Shown: positions 46,497 through 58,740 of the stretch, piece by piece
Layout of the letters: each line of letters starts with the position of its first letter
How positions within the stretch are numbered: the first letter of the stretch is position 1
DNA from: Lampris incognitus
Taxonomy: Eukaryota; Chordata; Actinopteri; Lampriformes; Lampridae
DNA length: 64,000 nt
Direction: 5' to 3'
NCBI RefSeq assembly: GCF_029633865.1
Contig: NC_079219.1
Span: 17,365,310-17,429,309, forward strand
The notes under the pieces: generated by a model
The model's database searches: none
Seen by the model: the letters and a program-made list of their open reading frames with translations, nothing else
What the model was told of the DNA's origin: nothing
Position numbers and translations under genes: made by a program

Positions 46497-47712
46497 TATA
46501 CCAATCAGCCAAAACATTAAAACCACCTGCCTAATATTGTATAGGTTCCCCTTATGCTGCCAAAACAGCTCTGACCCATCGAAGCATAGACTCCACAAGA
46601 CCTTTGAAGGTGTCCTTTGGTATCTGGCACCAAGACATTAGCAGCAGATCCTTTAAGTCCTGTAAGTTGTGGGGGGGGGGGGGGGGTCTCCATGGATCGG
46701 ACTTGTTTTTCCAACACATCCCACAGATACTCGATCAGATTGAGATCTGGGGAATTTGGAGGCCAAGACAACACCTTGAACTCTTTGTCATGTTCCTCAA
46801 ACCATTCCTGAACAATGTGTGCAGTGTGGCAGGGTGCATTATCCTGCTGAAAGAGGTCTCTACCATCGGGGAATACTGTTGCCATGAAGGGGTGTACGTG
46901 GTCTGCAAAGATATTTAGGTCGGTGGCATGTGTCAAAGTAAAATCCACATGAATACCAGCACCCAAGGTTTTCCAGCAGAACATTGCCCAGAGCATCACA
47001 CTACCTCCGCCGGCATGCCTTCTTCCCATAGTGCATTCTGGTGCCATCTCTTCCCCAGGTAAACAATTCACACGCACCCAGCCATCTACATGATATAAAA
47101 GACCAGGCCACCTTCTTCCATTGCTCCATGGTCCAGTTCTTATGCTCACGTGCCCATTGTAGGTGCTTTTGGTGATGGGCAGGAGTCATCATGGGCACTC
47201 TGACTGGTCTGCGGCTACACAGCCCCATATGCAGCAAGCTGTGATGCACTGTGTGTTCTGACACCTGTCTATCATAGCCAGCATTCACTTTTTCAGCAAT
47301 TTGAGCTACAGTAGCTCTTCTGTAGGATCTGACTAGACAGGCTAGCCTTCACTCCCCGTGCACATCAGTGAGCCTTGGGCATCCATGACCCTGTTGCCTG
47401 TTCACTGGTTGTCCTTCCTTGGACCACTTTTGGTAGGTACTGAGTGACCACTGCATACTGGGAACACCCCGCAAGACCTGCCGTTTTGGAGATGCTCCGA
47501 CCCCGATGTCTAACAATCACAATTTGGCCCTTGTCAAAGTTGCTCAGATCCTTACACTTGCCCATTTTTCCTGCTTCCAACCCATCAACTTCAAGAACTG
47601 ACTGTTCACTTGCTGCCTAATATATCCCACCCCTTGACAGGTGTCATTGCAATGAGATAATCAATATTATTCACTTACCTGTCAGTGATTTTAATGTTTT
47701 GATTGGTCATCA
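46497..47712 (-). mobile_element. Tc1-like DNA transposon (DD36E type), degenerate
   Basis: Inverted ends: left CCAATCAGCCAAAACATTAA, right (reverse complement) CCAATCAAAACATTAAAATCA; exact ends are uncertain by about 10 bp. The transposase is on the minus strand. Spacing between QQDNAPCH and LNLIEYLW gives 36 residues between Asp and Glu, as in the copy at 46-1226. A poly-G run at about 46671-46686 lies in the C-terminal part and encodes a proline run. Confidence 0.78.
46517..47580 (-). pseudogene. DD36E transposase relic lacking the first catalytic block
   Basis: Three frames in order: N-terminal HTH piece at 47580-47365 ([19 protein letters not shown]), middle piece at 47288-47100 (VHHSLLHMGLCSRRPVRVPM; HLQWAREHKNWTMEQWKKVA), and the C-terminal catalytic piece at 47149-46517 (SVMLWAMFCWK; LFQQDNAPCHTAHIVQEWF; SPDLNLIEYLWDVL). 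The WSDESRF block holding the first Asp, still visible in the 46-1226 copy, seems deleted near 47105-47115. The second Asp and the Glu are intact. Confidence 0.75.
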
Positions 47713-47988
47713 TATATTCACACCTTTTGGACTAGATTTAAAAGTCCTATAGTTTACTGGCTTTCAGCACTTATATATATAATTCCAAGTAGTCTAGAAA
47801 ACATATTACTCATGTTCTCATCTAAAATTATCATAATAATTCCTAACAATTACTCTAAAATGTATAATAATAAAAAAATCTAAATCTAATTTTCTGAATT
47901 GATTATCAGGCAACTTCTTTCTTCTCTCTGACTCAACGAGGTGTTTTCTCTGGGTGTAGTATATATATTCTTATACTTTGCATATTTA

Positions 47989-48215
47989 TTATTCACTGCC
48001 CTGATTAGAAGCCTGACCAGTGAGTGACAGGTGACACCCCACAGCCGGGTTCAATGCAAATGCTGAACTGAACCGTGCCTCATTCAGAAGGCAATTGGGA
48101 GAAAAGTGAGCCGAGTACAGCATAGTGTGAGTGCTAGCTTCTGCTTGCCATTCATTGTAAATAAATTTCAACCATTTCTGCAGGCTCCTCTTGTCCTTTG
48201 GAAGATGCATGTAAA
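47989..48215 (-). pseudogene. THAP-like zinc finger fragment (tentative)
   Basis: The minus strand reads HLPKDKRSLQKWLKFIYNE, then MLYSAHFSPNCLLNEARFSS and AFALN. The order (FPKDxxLRxxW, then CSxHFxxDCF, then FxxGFA) is that of THAP domains common in fish DNA-transposon proteins. The Cys before xxH appears as Tyr here (YSAHF), so metal binding would be lost. The first CxxC pair is not visible. Confidence 0.4.
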
Positions 48216-49039
48216 TATTTTTTTTGTGGACTGATAGCTAGAAACAACACACACACACAACGTTTCTTGTCATGTTGCAAGTCACTTGTCACTCTTAGCT
48301 ATGCTTACCATTGTGAAGACAGTTGAAATGTGACCTGGCTCTCAGAAGAAGCCGACAATGGGCAAGTTTATACACAAGTCATTAAAGTTGAGTTAAATAG
48401 GGTTTAGCAGTCATTATCACATGCATGCTGTCAGCCCAACACCAAATAGTTCCCACCCTTGTGAAAAAGGCGTCCGCGGACCAAGCTAAAACATCTATTA
48501 TATTAAAAACTACACCAATCTGTATGAGAACACTTTTATACTCTAATATAGATTGTAGAATTGGTAGGTTAGCTGTTCAACAGAAACATTACCACATCAT
48601 CATCACGTTTCACATCTTTTTACTGTTTCAGTAGGAACGTGTTTGCTGCTGCACCAGTGTTTTTTCTCCAACCTTGGTAAAGATGCCAGTTAGTATTATG
48701 TAACCTGACTGCATGGTCCAGATGGATAAAATATGTTTATTAATAGAGAAATTATTTTACCTTTCAGTCAGAAACGACTGGCTGATTTTACAAAGGCCCG
48801 GGTGTGATGTACAATCTGGGACTCGTTCAGTCTGGCTTGTTTAGTCTGGTCTTTTTTCTTTCTTTCTTTTTTCTGATACAAGATCAGCAAAATGGGAAGT
48901 AGCACCAACTTCATGATTTCCCAACACATAAATATCATTTCATGTTGCTCAGTCAGTACTCCTCCTCACCTCACCTATCCCATAACCTCTCGAGAGGTCA
49001 TTGGGGCACTGCTGTTGAATCCGCAACCAGTCCTTGCCA
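48216..49039. other. intron 2 stretch, no gene recognised
   Basis: AT-rich, unassigned. Confidence 0.4.
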
Positions 49040-51540
49040 TCTCTGTCTGTCCTCAACTGCCCTCTGTAAGCTGGCAAAGTCAAGGCCTGTCCACTCTGAT
49101 GTTACATAGCCATCTCTTCTTCTGTCTTCCTCGTCTTCGCCCGCCCCTCACTGTGCCTTGCAGGATGGTCTTGGCAAGGCCAAAACTTCTCGAGATGTGA
49201 CCATACCATTTCAGTTTTCTCTTCTTGACTATTGTCAACAAGTCTTCACGTGTTCCAATGGCTTGTGTAATCCTTCTTCTCACCTCTTCATTCGTAATAT
49301 GGTCTCTATATGAGATGGCTAGAATCTTTCTGTAGCGCCTCATCTCCATTGCGCTTATTCTTCTTTGGAGATCTGCTGTGAATGTCCAAGTTTCACATGC
49401 ATAAAAAAAGATGGAGATGACTAGTGAGCGCATCAATCTGACTTTAGACCCAGTACTAATGTTTTTGTCTTTCCAGATTGATTTTAACCTTGTGAGTGCC
49501 GTAGTCGCTTGTGCAATGCGAGAAAGGACTTCCTGTTCGGACCCTTCATCTGTGACGATGGCTCTAAGATATATAAATTTGTTGACTGTCGAGAATGTTT
49601 GGCCATAGACCTGAATGTTACTGGTAATGCCATTGGTGTTATCAGTTATTAGTTTGGTTTTTTTTGGCACTGATCTCCATGCCGTATGCATTTGATATCT
49701 TGTGAAGGTGTTCAGCCAGGCTTGTCAGCTCTTGTTCATTACCGATCAGGCTGTCAATTTCATTAGTAAAACGGAGGTTTGTGATTGTTTCTCTCCCAAT
49801 GCTGACCATTCCATCATGGTCTTCCAGTGCATCTGTCATTATTCTCTCCAGGAAAGTGTTGAAGAGAAATGGCGAGAGCAAGCAACCTTGACGGACGCCT
49901 ACTGTCATGCGGAAGCAGTCTCCAATTGCCCTGTTGTAGTACGCTGCACTAGTTGCTTTGTCATATAGTTGCTCAACTACTTGTTCAAGGTTTGGGCTGA
50001 TGTTGTATTTCTTCATGGTGGCCCATAATGCCTCATGCCAGATCCTGTCGAACACCTTTTTGAAATCAATGAAAATGTGGTACAGTTGTTGATGGTGTTG
50101 TAGGTATTTTTCTCACAGAATTCTGAGGTTAAAAATTTGCTCTGTAGTACTCCTTCCCTTTCTAAACCCTGCCTGCTCTTCTGCTATTATCAGTTCCGCT
50201 TGCGGTTTCAGTCTGTTCCGTATAATCCTCAGTAGTATTTTTGCTAGGATGACTGATGAGACTGGTGGTCCAGTAATTGTTGTACTGTTGCAGGTTGCCT
50301 TTTTTAGGAAGTGTGATGATGAGTGATTGTGTCCAAGGCTTGGGCTACTGTCCTGTCCTCCATGTCTTATTACAAATGTAAGTTAAAGCACTGATCCTCA
50401 TATCTCCTCCAGCCTGCACTAGGTATGTTGTTGACTCCTGCAGATTTGCCTTTCTTTAACGCTTTTACAGCCTCTTCTACCTCTTCTCTAAGAATTAAAT
50501 CATTTCTATCAACCTCTCTGTCATTGTTGCAGGAAACGTTTAATACTGAAGGATCTGCTTCTATCTTGTGGTTGTATAATTCTGCACAGTATTCTTTCCA
50601 TCTTTCTAATACTTGCTTCTTTTCTACTAGATTTTTTTCCATTTTTGTCTTAGATCGTGGAGACTCTGCTCTGCTTGGTGCTTGTGAGGTCTTTTACAAG
50701 TTGGTATGCCTTTTTCCTATTGTTCTTACTCAAGCTATCTTCAGTGTCTTTGCACTGGTCTTCTATCCATGTCTGTTTGGCTTTCCTCATTCCTTTCTTG
50801 ATATTGTTGTTCAATTCTCTGTACTTTTGTGCTCCGTCTGCATTTCCGTTTTTTTAAGTCGTCTTCTCTCATCGCACATAGCAAGCAGAACTAAAGAAAC
50901 CCACGGCTTGTTCTTTGGTCTGATCGGCCCATTTACGCAAGTAAATGGGACGGTCAGTCTCATCATTGAAGTGTCAGTCTCATCATTGAAAATGAGAAGT
51001 GATGCAAAGTTTCCCCCTATGGTTGCTTGAAAGGTTTTAGCTACGTCCGGATCTTTCAGCTTCTCCAGATTGAACCTGAGTCGTGTATACTGTGGGTTTT
51101 TGATGTTTTTCAGATGCAGACGGAATGATAGCATCACCAGGCCATGGTCGCTGCCGATGTCAGCCCCAGGAAAGGTCTGAGTTCTGCTAGTGTTGCTTGT
51201 GCGAAAGCGTTTCTTCACCAGGATGTAGTTGATTTGATTGTGATGGTTTCTGTTTGGACTGTGCCATGTCCATCTTCTGGATTTCTTGTGAGGTCCGAGC
51301 GTGTTTGCAAGGATCAGGTTGTTGTAGCTGGCAAATTCTAGAAATCACAAACTGCTTTCATTTGTTTCAGGGTTGCAGTGTGGACCATGCACGTTACTCC
51401 AATCACTATGCGTGTCCTTTCCCACTTTCGCGTTCCAATCTCCTTGTACAATGACAATGTCTTTCTTCGGAATTTGGTTCAGGACTTCTTAGAATCATAG
51501 AATTCTTCAACTTCGTCAGTGCTAAGACTACACAACCCCC
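49040..51540 (-). mobile_element. RTE-like LINE, long but inactivated
   Basis: On the minus strand the pieces come in LINE order. The C-terminal part of the endonuclease is at 51218-50811 (GADIGSDHGLVMLSFRL). The RT N-terminal part is at 50642-50400 (VLERWKEYCAELYN; LREEVEEAVKALKKGKSAG). The RT core is at 50055-49642 (MFDRIWHEALWATMKKY; GVRQGCLLSPFLFN). The C-terminal region is at 49600-49080 (RLMRSLVISIFFYACETWTF; RRYRKILAISYRDHITNEE; LKWYGHISRSFGLAKTIL). The catalytic FADD box reads FTNEID, so two key acidic positions are altered. Clade assignment is tentative. Confidence 0.75.
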
Positions 51541-52572
51541 ATTTTCTAAAATAAAGGTCCTTTAGAAGCCATTATGTCAGAAACAAATACAACCCAATAC
51601 ATATCCACAGACAGCTTTAAAAGAATAAATAAACTATATGATTACACTTGAATCATTAACAAAGTTGCTTAAACCTCCATGAGGAGATAAAGAGTTAAAG
51701 GAAGGTGAGAGATTAGTTGAATGTTGTGAAAAAGAAGAAGAAGAAGAAGAAGAGAAGAAGAACTGATTAGACAGGAGAGGAACCAAATAGAGGAGAAGAG
51801 GATAACGGAGAAGACAGGAAGAAAGTAGGGCAAAGTAAGAGAGGAATGGATGAGTTGATGGAAGATAGAATGGGGAAGAAAGGAGGGAACAGAGAGAAAC
51901 AGAAAAGACGAGAGAAGGGGAAAGAGATGTCTACAATTATCATTTTTATTCTCCGGATAGTTAAGTTTACAGTCTGTTTTTCACTGTCTGCCTTCATAGT
52001 GAGGATGTTGAAGTGGCATACTACAAACAGCCCCAGTAGATACATAGCATCAGTGAATTTATATCTGCAGAGTATTGCCTGTCTCACATACTGTTTTACT
52101 TTGTGCAAGGCGACAGTTTTCCTGGCAGTGAAGATGTACAGAAAGCTCCAGCTGGCACAGTTGAGGTTTCCTACCATAAGACTTCGACTAAAACTTGGAG
52201 GAGGCCTACCGGCTAGGTTTACTCAGCTCTATATAACCTTGATAAGTGTGTGATCTGGGCAGGTAGACAAAAGCACGTACACATACTGTTGGCCGGCGCT
52301 TTTAACCAAATAAAAATGTCTAACCATTCATCGTCCTGGTGCTGTATCATACTGATGTTGGTTAGCAATATTAACCCTTATATGGGCTTCCCATGTCATA
52401 GACTCCATGTTGTAAACACGCGACCAAATGGCAGTTTTCTTTTTAAATCTTCTCTGAGATTTCAGCTCATGTTTTTGAGTTGAGGCCCTCTTGGCCAGCA
52501 ATCCTTGACTTTTTCTAAGTGAATGTTATTTACCATCTCATAAGGCTTCTACTACTACTACAAAAAGGAGGC
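51541..52572. other. intron 2 stretch, no gene recognised
   Basis: GAA repeat at about 51732-51764 followed by purine-rich sequence to about 51930; otherwise unassigned. Confidence 0.4.
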
Positions 52573-53011
52573 TGGGGGCATCCGGGTGGCGTGGCAGTCT
52601 ATTCCGTTGCATACCAGCACGGGGATCATCAAGTCGAATCCCCGTGTTACTTCCGGCTTGGTCAGGCAGCCCTGCAGACACAATTGGCCGTGTCTGCGGG
52701 TGGGAAGCTGGATGTGGGTATGTGTCCTGGTCGCTGCACTAGTACCTCCTCTTGTCTGTCGGAGTACCTGTTCGGGGGGGGGGACTGGGGGGAATAGCAT
52801 GATCCTCCCAAGTGCTACGTCCCCCGGTGAAAATCCTCATTGTCAGGTGAAAAGAAACGGTTGGCGACTCCACATGTATCGGAAGAAGTATGTGGTAGTC
52901 TGCAGCCTTCCCCGAACTGGCAGAGGGGGTGGAACAGTGACCGGGACAGCTCAGAAGAGTGGGATAATTGGGTGGGTACAACTGGGGAGAAAAAGGGGGA
53001 AAAATCAAACC
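52573..53011 (+). repeat. SINE family B, full-length copy
   Basis: Starts GGGGGCATCCGGGTGGCGTG, box B-like GTCGAATCCCCGTG, full family B body, ends GGGTACAACTGGGGAGAAAAA. CAAAAAGGAGGC (52561-52572) and CAAAAAAAGAGGC (about 53012-53024) look like an imperfect target duplication. Confidence 0.82.
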
Positions 53012-53024
53012 CAAAAAAAGAGGC

Positions 53025-54610
53025 AAAAGGACAAATTTACCACAGCCATTCGCTCTTACACAGATTAAGACACTATTGAGGACCTGTTTGCTATTTTCTT
53101 TTTCAAATCAGACAGCTGTTAGACTGTGATGTCTTACAAATTTGTATTATCCATGTGTAATAATAATAATAACTTTATTTATATAGCACTTTTCTTAATG
53201 ATACAAAATGAAAAAGAAATAAGAAACAAAAGATTAAAAAATACAAAAGAAATAAAACCAGAGAGGAGGTAACAATAAATGAATAAGACCACATAGGTAG
53301 GAATAAAAACAGTATATATAAATAACATATATCGAACATTTCCAACAGCTTTCACAAAGAGATACGTTTTAAGACAAGATTTTAAAAAAGCTAGAGGCTT
53401 GGTTAGTAATGAACTGAACTTGTGATTTGAAGGCTACAGCGTATATTTGCAATAGAAGTTATAGAATTTAAATCAACTCTTGTTATAACGTAGTCATTTA
53501 ATAATAGTACAGATATGCCTATATCATGACAATGCAGCACCACTGTGGTGTCTATAATGTGTTTGCCACACCAATGCAATGATATGTTACAGGACCTCAT
53601 GATTTACGAATTCAGCTGTTTGCATGTAATAGATTCTTGCTTTAAACGTTCATTAAGGCCCAATAAGGAATTCATCTTTTTCTATTGAGCTGTTTTTGGT
53701 TAAATAGTCCAGCTATAGGCCCACAGTATATGCACTCTTTGACATATTAAATGCTATATATACACTCTGTGTGTGTGTGTGTGTGTGTAGGATCATTTAC
53801 TTGCCCCATCATGGATAAAATCTGTCATATTTATATGAAAAGAGGCAGGCCTGCTATTGCTTTTTAATGTTATGCATTCCCACGATCTCGCTGTAGTAAC
53901 ATGTGTCTAGTCGCATTAGCTTTATGTGGTTGAACCGCCTTTTTGTCAGTACTACACGTTATGTCTTGAATCTTTAGCATCCATAACTCTCTGGGCCCAC
54001 TTCCAGGAGTCTTTCTGTCTCGGTCTCAAGTACAAACAATGCCCTTGTAAAACCTCCTCTCTTTACAAAACACTGGAGTCCACACATCTGCCCCCAGCCC
54101 CGGCCTCCCCCCTCCTCCACCCCTCGGCCTCTCCTTAATCAACTCTCCTTTTACAGGCTGCGGTTCTATTTTTAACCTCAGCAAACACCTGGAGCTGATC
54201 TAGAGGGTCTCTACCACAGTCGAGAGTTTGATGGAAAAGACTCCGATTCATCACATTTACGGGGATTTTCCAGGTCACAAGGTGGTCTGAGAATAATGGG
54301 AGATGCAAAGAAAGCATCTTTCTAATCGTGAACACCCACCCTGGTCTTGTTGTCGCTAATATTTTGAGCCAGTAAGAGCACTTAGATACGAATGTGCTGT
54401 GACTAGAAGGTTGTGGTTTTGACCAGAAATAGTTTGTTAATGTTATCAATTCTGAACTGGAAGACGTACCTGTATTTTGTATACAGGCAGTCCCTGGATT
54501 AAGAACAAGTTCCATTTTTGAGTCTGTTCATAAGTCGAATTTGTATGTAAGTTGGAACAGCTACGTACAGTTCACATCTAACTTCAAGCAGTCAAATGTT
54601 TCTCTTGGTA
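53025..54610. other. intron 2 stretch, no gene recognised
   Basis: The block at about 53158-53400 (ATAATAACTTTATTTATATA, GCACTTTTCTTAA) resembles the minus-strand 3' end of common fish LINE/SINE repeats. A (GT)n lies at about 53768-53788. The rest is unassigned. Confidence 0.4.
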
Positions 54611-54624
54611 TATATTGTATCGAA

Positions 54625-54790
54625 TTCAGGCGGCAGTCTGGGCACCGCCGCAGCCGGGACGCGAACCCGGATCTCCCGCACCACAGGTGACAACGTTAAC
54701 CAGTCAACTAATGGGTCCAACCCATTAGCCTAGGGCTAGCGAGTCTATTTATCCGCGCATGTTACACTACCCCCCCCTCCTTTGGGAAGC
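54625..54790 (-). repeat. tRNA-like SINE-type repeat, partial
   Basis: The minus strand contains GTTGACTGGTTAACGTTG (box A-like) and ATCCGGGTTCGCGTCCCGG (box B-like). It resembles the fragment at 21826-21895. No anticodon arm of a real tRNA can be built. Confidence 0.4.
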
Positions 54791-54936
54791 ACGCGCTTCA
54801 GCATATCAGCTCCCTCACGCCTCTGGGCGCACGCTGATGGCCTGTTTGATTACTACCTTTTTGCTAGTTAACTTAGATGCTTCTCTCGCTAGCTAACTAA
54901 ATGTCTATTCTGTTTTGCATTAATATACTATCTTTG

Positions 54937-55234
54937 CCATCATCCCGGTCCCTAAGTCAGCCAAAACAACATGCTTCAATGACTTCAGGCCAGTTGCACT
55001 TCAGTGGCATCAAAAGTGTTTGAGCGCTTAGTCCTTTCCTACCTGAAGTCCTGTATATAGTCCCAGGTGAATCGACCATACTAAATTGTCCCTAGGTGTG
55101 TGTCTGTCTGTGTCTGATAGCCTGTCAGTCTGTCTCCACACCTGCTGCCCATTGACTGGTGGGATAGGCTTCAGCATCCCCGCGACCCTGAGAGCAGGAT
55201 AAGCAGTTTGGCTAATGGATGGATGGATGGATGG
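54937..55234 (+). mobile_element. internally deleted L2/Maui-like LINE joined to the SINE A-type 3' tail
   Basis: The left part encodes IIPVPKSAKTTCFNDFRPVA, then SVASKVFERLVLSYLKSC with one frame change, the start of an L2-type reverse transcriptase. At about 55065 it switches to the 3' part shared with SINE family A (CAGGTGAATCGACCATACTA, AATTGTCCCTAGGTGTG, GATAGGCTTCAGCATCCCCG, (GGAT)n). Perfect 12-bp repeats ATACTATCTTTG at 54925-54936 and 55235-55246 show that both parts arrived as one insertion. Confidence 0.8.
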
Positions 55235-55246
55235 ATACTATCTTTG

Positions 55247-56667
55247 TTTGACCAAGCAAAGCTTCTCTCTGGTTGGTCTGCCAGAGAGGAAGTTCTGCCC
55301 ATCTTCTCTGGTGGACCAACCACTGCTGACTGAAGTGAAACGTGTCATTTCCTGTCATGGTTTATATGTGCGGCTTGAAGTTTTTTTGGGGGGGGGGTGT
55401 CATACTGACACCATTTTTTAAATTGCAAATGCTCTCAGAAGCAAAAGCTGTGGTGATTTGAGAGTGAGCTGAATTGTTTTACCGTAGAGATAGATAGTAA
55501 CGAAACTAACATTCGTTTACATAAAAAAGTTCTGTATAAAACCTCACTTCGGTTTGCAATTCCACCAGATTTGCCTCTGCATTTTCCTACTGTTCTCCTT
55601 TAAGTGTCAATGACCGTTTTTATTTATTCATACCTGTTCACTTGCATCGAGCCTTCTGGGAAAAATACAATGAGTTGTCAGTCTTCAAACATGGTCAAAT
55701 CTCAGCATGGAGTAGGCAGTAGAAAAGAACTGTCATTGTCCACGTCTTGCGTTAAACCCTTCAATAAGCATTAATATACTTTCCTACTTGAAAGACGATT
55801 GCAGTATCCGTCTGTGTTGCCCCTTCATTGTGTCAACCTAAGAATGTTTTCCCCTTTTAAAATCAGAACCTAACAGTATCAATACTTTGAGAGAGCAGTG
55901 AGGTGTAAGAGAGAAGGTTTTTTTTTCCTCGTGAATGAAAGTTTAAGCAGCAGAGAGACTCCCCGAAAAAGAAACGGGAGCTTTGATGTGATAGGGGCAA
56001 ACACAGTTGGGTTTCTATTGGCGTTCCTTGTTTTATTTTCTCTATAAAAGGAGAGTGGACATTGTGTTTTTTCCTTCAGCGGTTGGTCAGATTGCATCAG
56101 TTGGGATGGATAATATCATAAATTCATATTGTTACTGCAGTAAGAAACAACATTGCATCTGCATCGCAGGTGCTAAAATACAGTCATTTTAAAACGTTTA
56201 TTTTTACAGAGCCGAGAGCCACAAGCCTCAATAACAACTTGCAGATGTACTTCTCGCAATCTTATGCTTACTCCTATACTTACTATGAGATTTCCTATGG
56301 AAATACATTGGGAGAGGCATAAGTTTGGCCTATAGATTAGCTTTTTTTTTTTCATTTTCAAGAATTCATATATAGGGTTGGTATGGAGTGTTTTCAAGGG
56401 TTGGTATGAAGAGGCCAGCTGAAAACATATAGAGAACAGAAAACGTCTGTTTTCTCAAGCCATTCAATATATTGAGACCAAACTAGATCGCTTGGTTTCT
56501 TGGTTGTGTGTTGCACATGACGTGAGCCAAAATATTGGTAACATTTATTTAAACTCAGGATGCAAGCCGAATTTTCTTTTATCCTTTCTGCGATAAAAAA
56601 AAAAAGTTTTATAAATCCTCTGACAGCAAAAAATGGAAATGATTTTCACCGTTATCTCCTCTTCCAG
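55247..56667. other. end of intron 2, up to the exon 3 acceptor
   Basis: No repeat recognised apart from short homopolymers. The acceptor before exon 3 is TCTCCTCTTCCAG. Confidence 0.45.
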
Positions 56668-56785
56668 ACAACTGGAGTTGCATTCCCCTGATGTGCGGCA
56701 CACCGTGGTTCTGCGGTGCCCTGATCAGCCCTCTGCGTTGGCCTGGTTCTCTGCCATGCATACTGCCACCTTTGCTTTGACACAG
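56668..56785 (+). CDS. sntb1: sntb1 exon 3: end of PH1
   Basis: 118 nt. The first base completes the Arg codon split with exon 2; then QLELHSPDVRHTVVLRCPD and ALAWFSAMHTATFALTQ. It closes the PH1 domain, whose C-terminal helix carries the conserved Trp. The donor CACAG|GTCTGT at 56786 is in phase 0. It is weaker than consensus at +3 (C), and a 150-bp CT repeat begins 46 bp downstream. Confidence 0.92.
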
Positions 56786-56828
56786 GTCTGTATTTCACTT
56801 TTAAAGGCAAACAATCACAGTTTAACTT

Positions 56829-56983
<155 letters not shown>

Positions 56984-57090
56984 GATATATATATATATAT
57001 AAAAGATAACCCTTTGTTAGCAGTCATAATACAAGGCGGTCTTCTGTGTGTCTGAAACATTGCCGAAATTGTGTAGAAAAGTTTCCATCA

Positions 57091-57473
57091 GGCGGCCAAT
57101 GGTGCAGTGGTTAGCGTGGCCGCCTCACAGCAAAAAGGTCCTGGGTTCGAGCCCCGGGGTAGTCCAACCTTGGTGGGTCATCCCGGGTCGTCCTTTATGT
57201 GGAGTTTGCATGTTCTCCCCATGTCTGCATGGGTTTCCTCCAGGGGCTCCCGTTTCCTCCCGCAGTCCAAAGACATGCAGGTCAGGTGAATCGGCCGTAC
57301 CAAATTGTCCCTAGGTATGAGTGTGTGTGTGTGCGGGTGTGGGTGTGGGTGTGTGGGTGCCCTGTGATGGCCCGGCGGCCTGTCCAGGGTGTGTCCCCGC
57401 CTGCCGCCCAATGACTGCTGGAATAGGCTCCAGCGACCCAGAGGGCAGGATAAGTGGTTCAAATAATGGATGG
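57091..57473 (+). repeat. SINE family A copy, left member of a SINE pair
   Basis: GGCGGCCAATGGTGCAGTGG (box A region), GGGTTCGAGCCCCGGGG (box B), family A body and a CAAATAATGGATGG tail. Flanked by AAGTTTCCATCA (57079-57090) and AAGTTTCCGTCA (57474-57485). Confidence 0.88.
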
Positions 57474-57485
57474 AAGTTTCCGTCA

Positions 57486-57936
57486 TGGGGTGTCCGGGTA
57501 GCGTAGCGGTCTATTCTGTTGCCTACCACACGGGGATCGCCGGTTTGAATCCCTGTGTTGCCTCCGGCTTGGTCGGGCGTCCCTACAGACACAACTGGCT
57601 GTGTCTGCGGGTGGGAAGCCGGATGTGGGTATGTGTCCTGGTCGCTGCAATAGCACCTTCTCTGGTTGGTCGGGGCACCTGTTCGGGGGGAGGGAACTGG
57701 GGTGAATAGCGTGATCCTCCCACGTGCTACCTCCCCCTGGCGAAACTCCTCACTGTCAGGTGAAAAGAAGCGGCTGGCGACTCCACATGTATCGGAGGAG
57801 ACATGTGATAGTCTGCAGCCCTCCGCGGATCGGCAGAGGGAGTGGAGCAGGGACCGGGATGGCTTGGAAGAGTGGGGTGATTGTCCGGGTACAACTGGGG
57901 AGGAAAGGGGGGGGGATCCCAAAAAAAAAAAAAAAA
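57486..57936 (+). repeat. SINE family B copy, right member of a SINE pair
   Basis: TGGGGTGTCCGGGTAGCGTA head with GGTTTGAATCCCTGTG (box B), full body and an A tail of about 16 bases. Flanked by AAGTTTCCGTCA (57474-57485) and AAGTTTCCACCA (57937-57948). Confidence 0.88.
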
Positions 57937-57948
57937 AAGTTTCCACCA

Positions 57949-58740
57949 ATGGCGTGACTGGAGGTCAATTCTTGAACCACCATCTTTATCTGGCATTCGA
58001 TGGCTAGCTGCAACAGCTGTACGTAGTGTTACTTCCATTTTCTTACACAACGTAGCCTATTTTGAAGTAGCCAACCGAAGGTGGTGGGAAATCCGTAAGG
58101 ATTGTAGTTTTCACATTCATGTCAGTAGCGGACACTTTTCTGTAAAATTTCAGCAGCATTTCAGAGACACGCAGATGGAACGCTTGATACTATAATACTA
58201 TATTAGTATTACAAATATACTGCATAGGGATAACGTTGAAACTCTTGAATGTTTCCCTTTTGAATCATCATTTTTTCTGGACTATAAAGGTTCCGCTTTG
58301 TTTTCATTATTAAGATTTGGATGAATCATTTTTTGATTTATTTTAGACGTGATAATTTGTGACAGGATGTGAAGGAAAGACACACTTATAAGTGATCTCA
58401 TTAAATCTGTGATTTGCAGAAAGTTAATCAGTCAGCCATTGCACTCAATTTTCCCTTTTCAGGGGCAGCTCACAGTCTCTTACATATCTCCGTGCAGCGT
58501 CTGGCAAACAAAGAAACAATGCTGTCTCCTCCTTACTCACTCATGCTCTAAACCGTGTCACTTATATATACATACCAGCCACAAACAGCTGTTCATCAAT
58601 GCCAGCATGTAACTATAGGAATGTAACTATGTAACTAATTTGATACTTACATTAGTATCGGGCCACTGAGAACTGCCCAGTTCTGATGGACCATCCAAGT
58701 GACCATCTGATCTGTACTATGAACACTTGTGTTACCACAG
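57949..58740. other. end of intron 3
   Basis: No repeat recognised. The acceptor before exon 4 is GTTACCACAG, with a second AG nine bases later. Confidence 0.45.
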
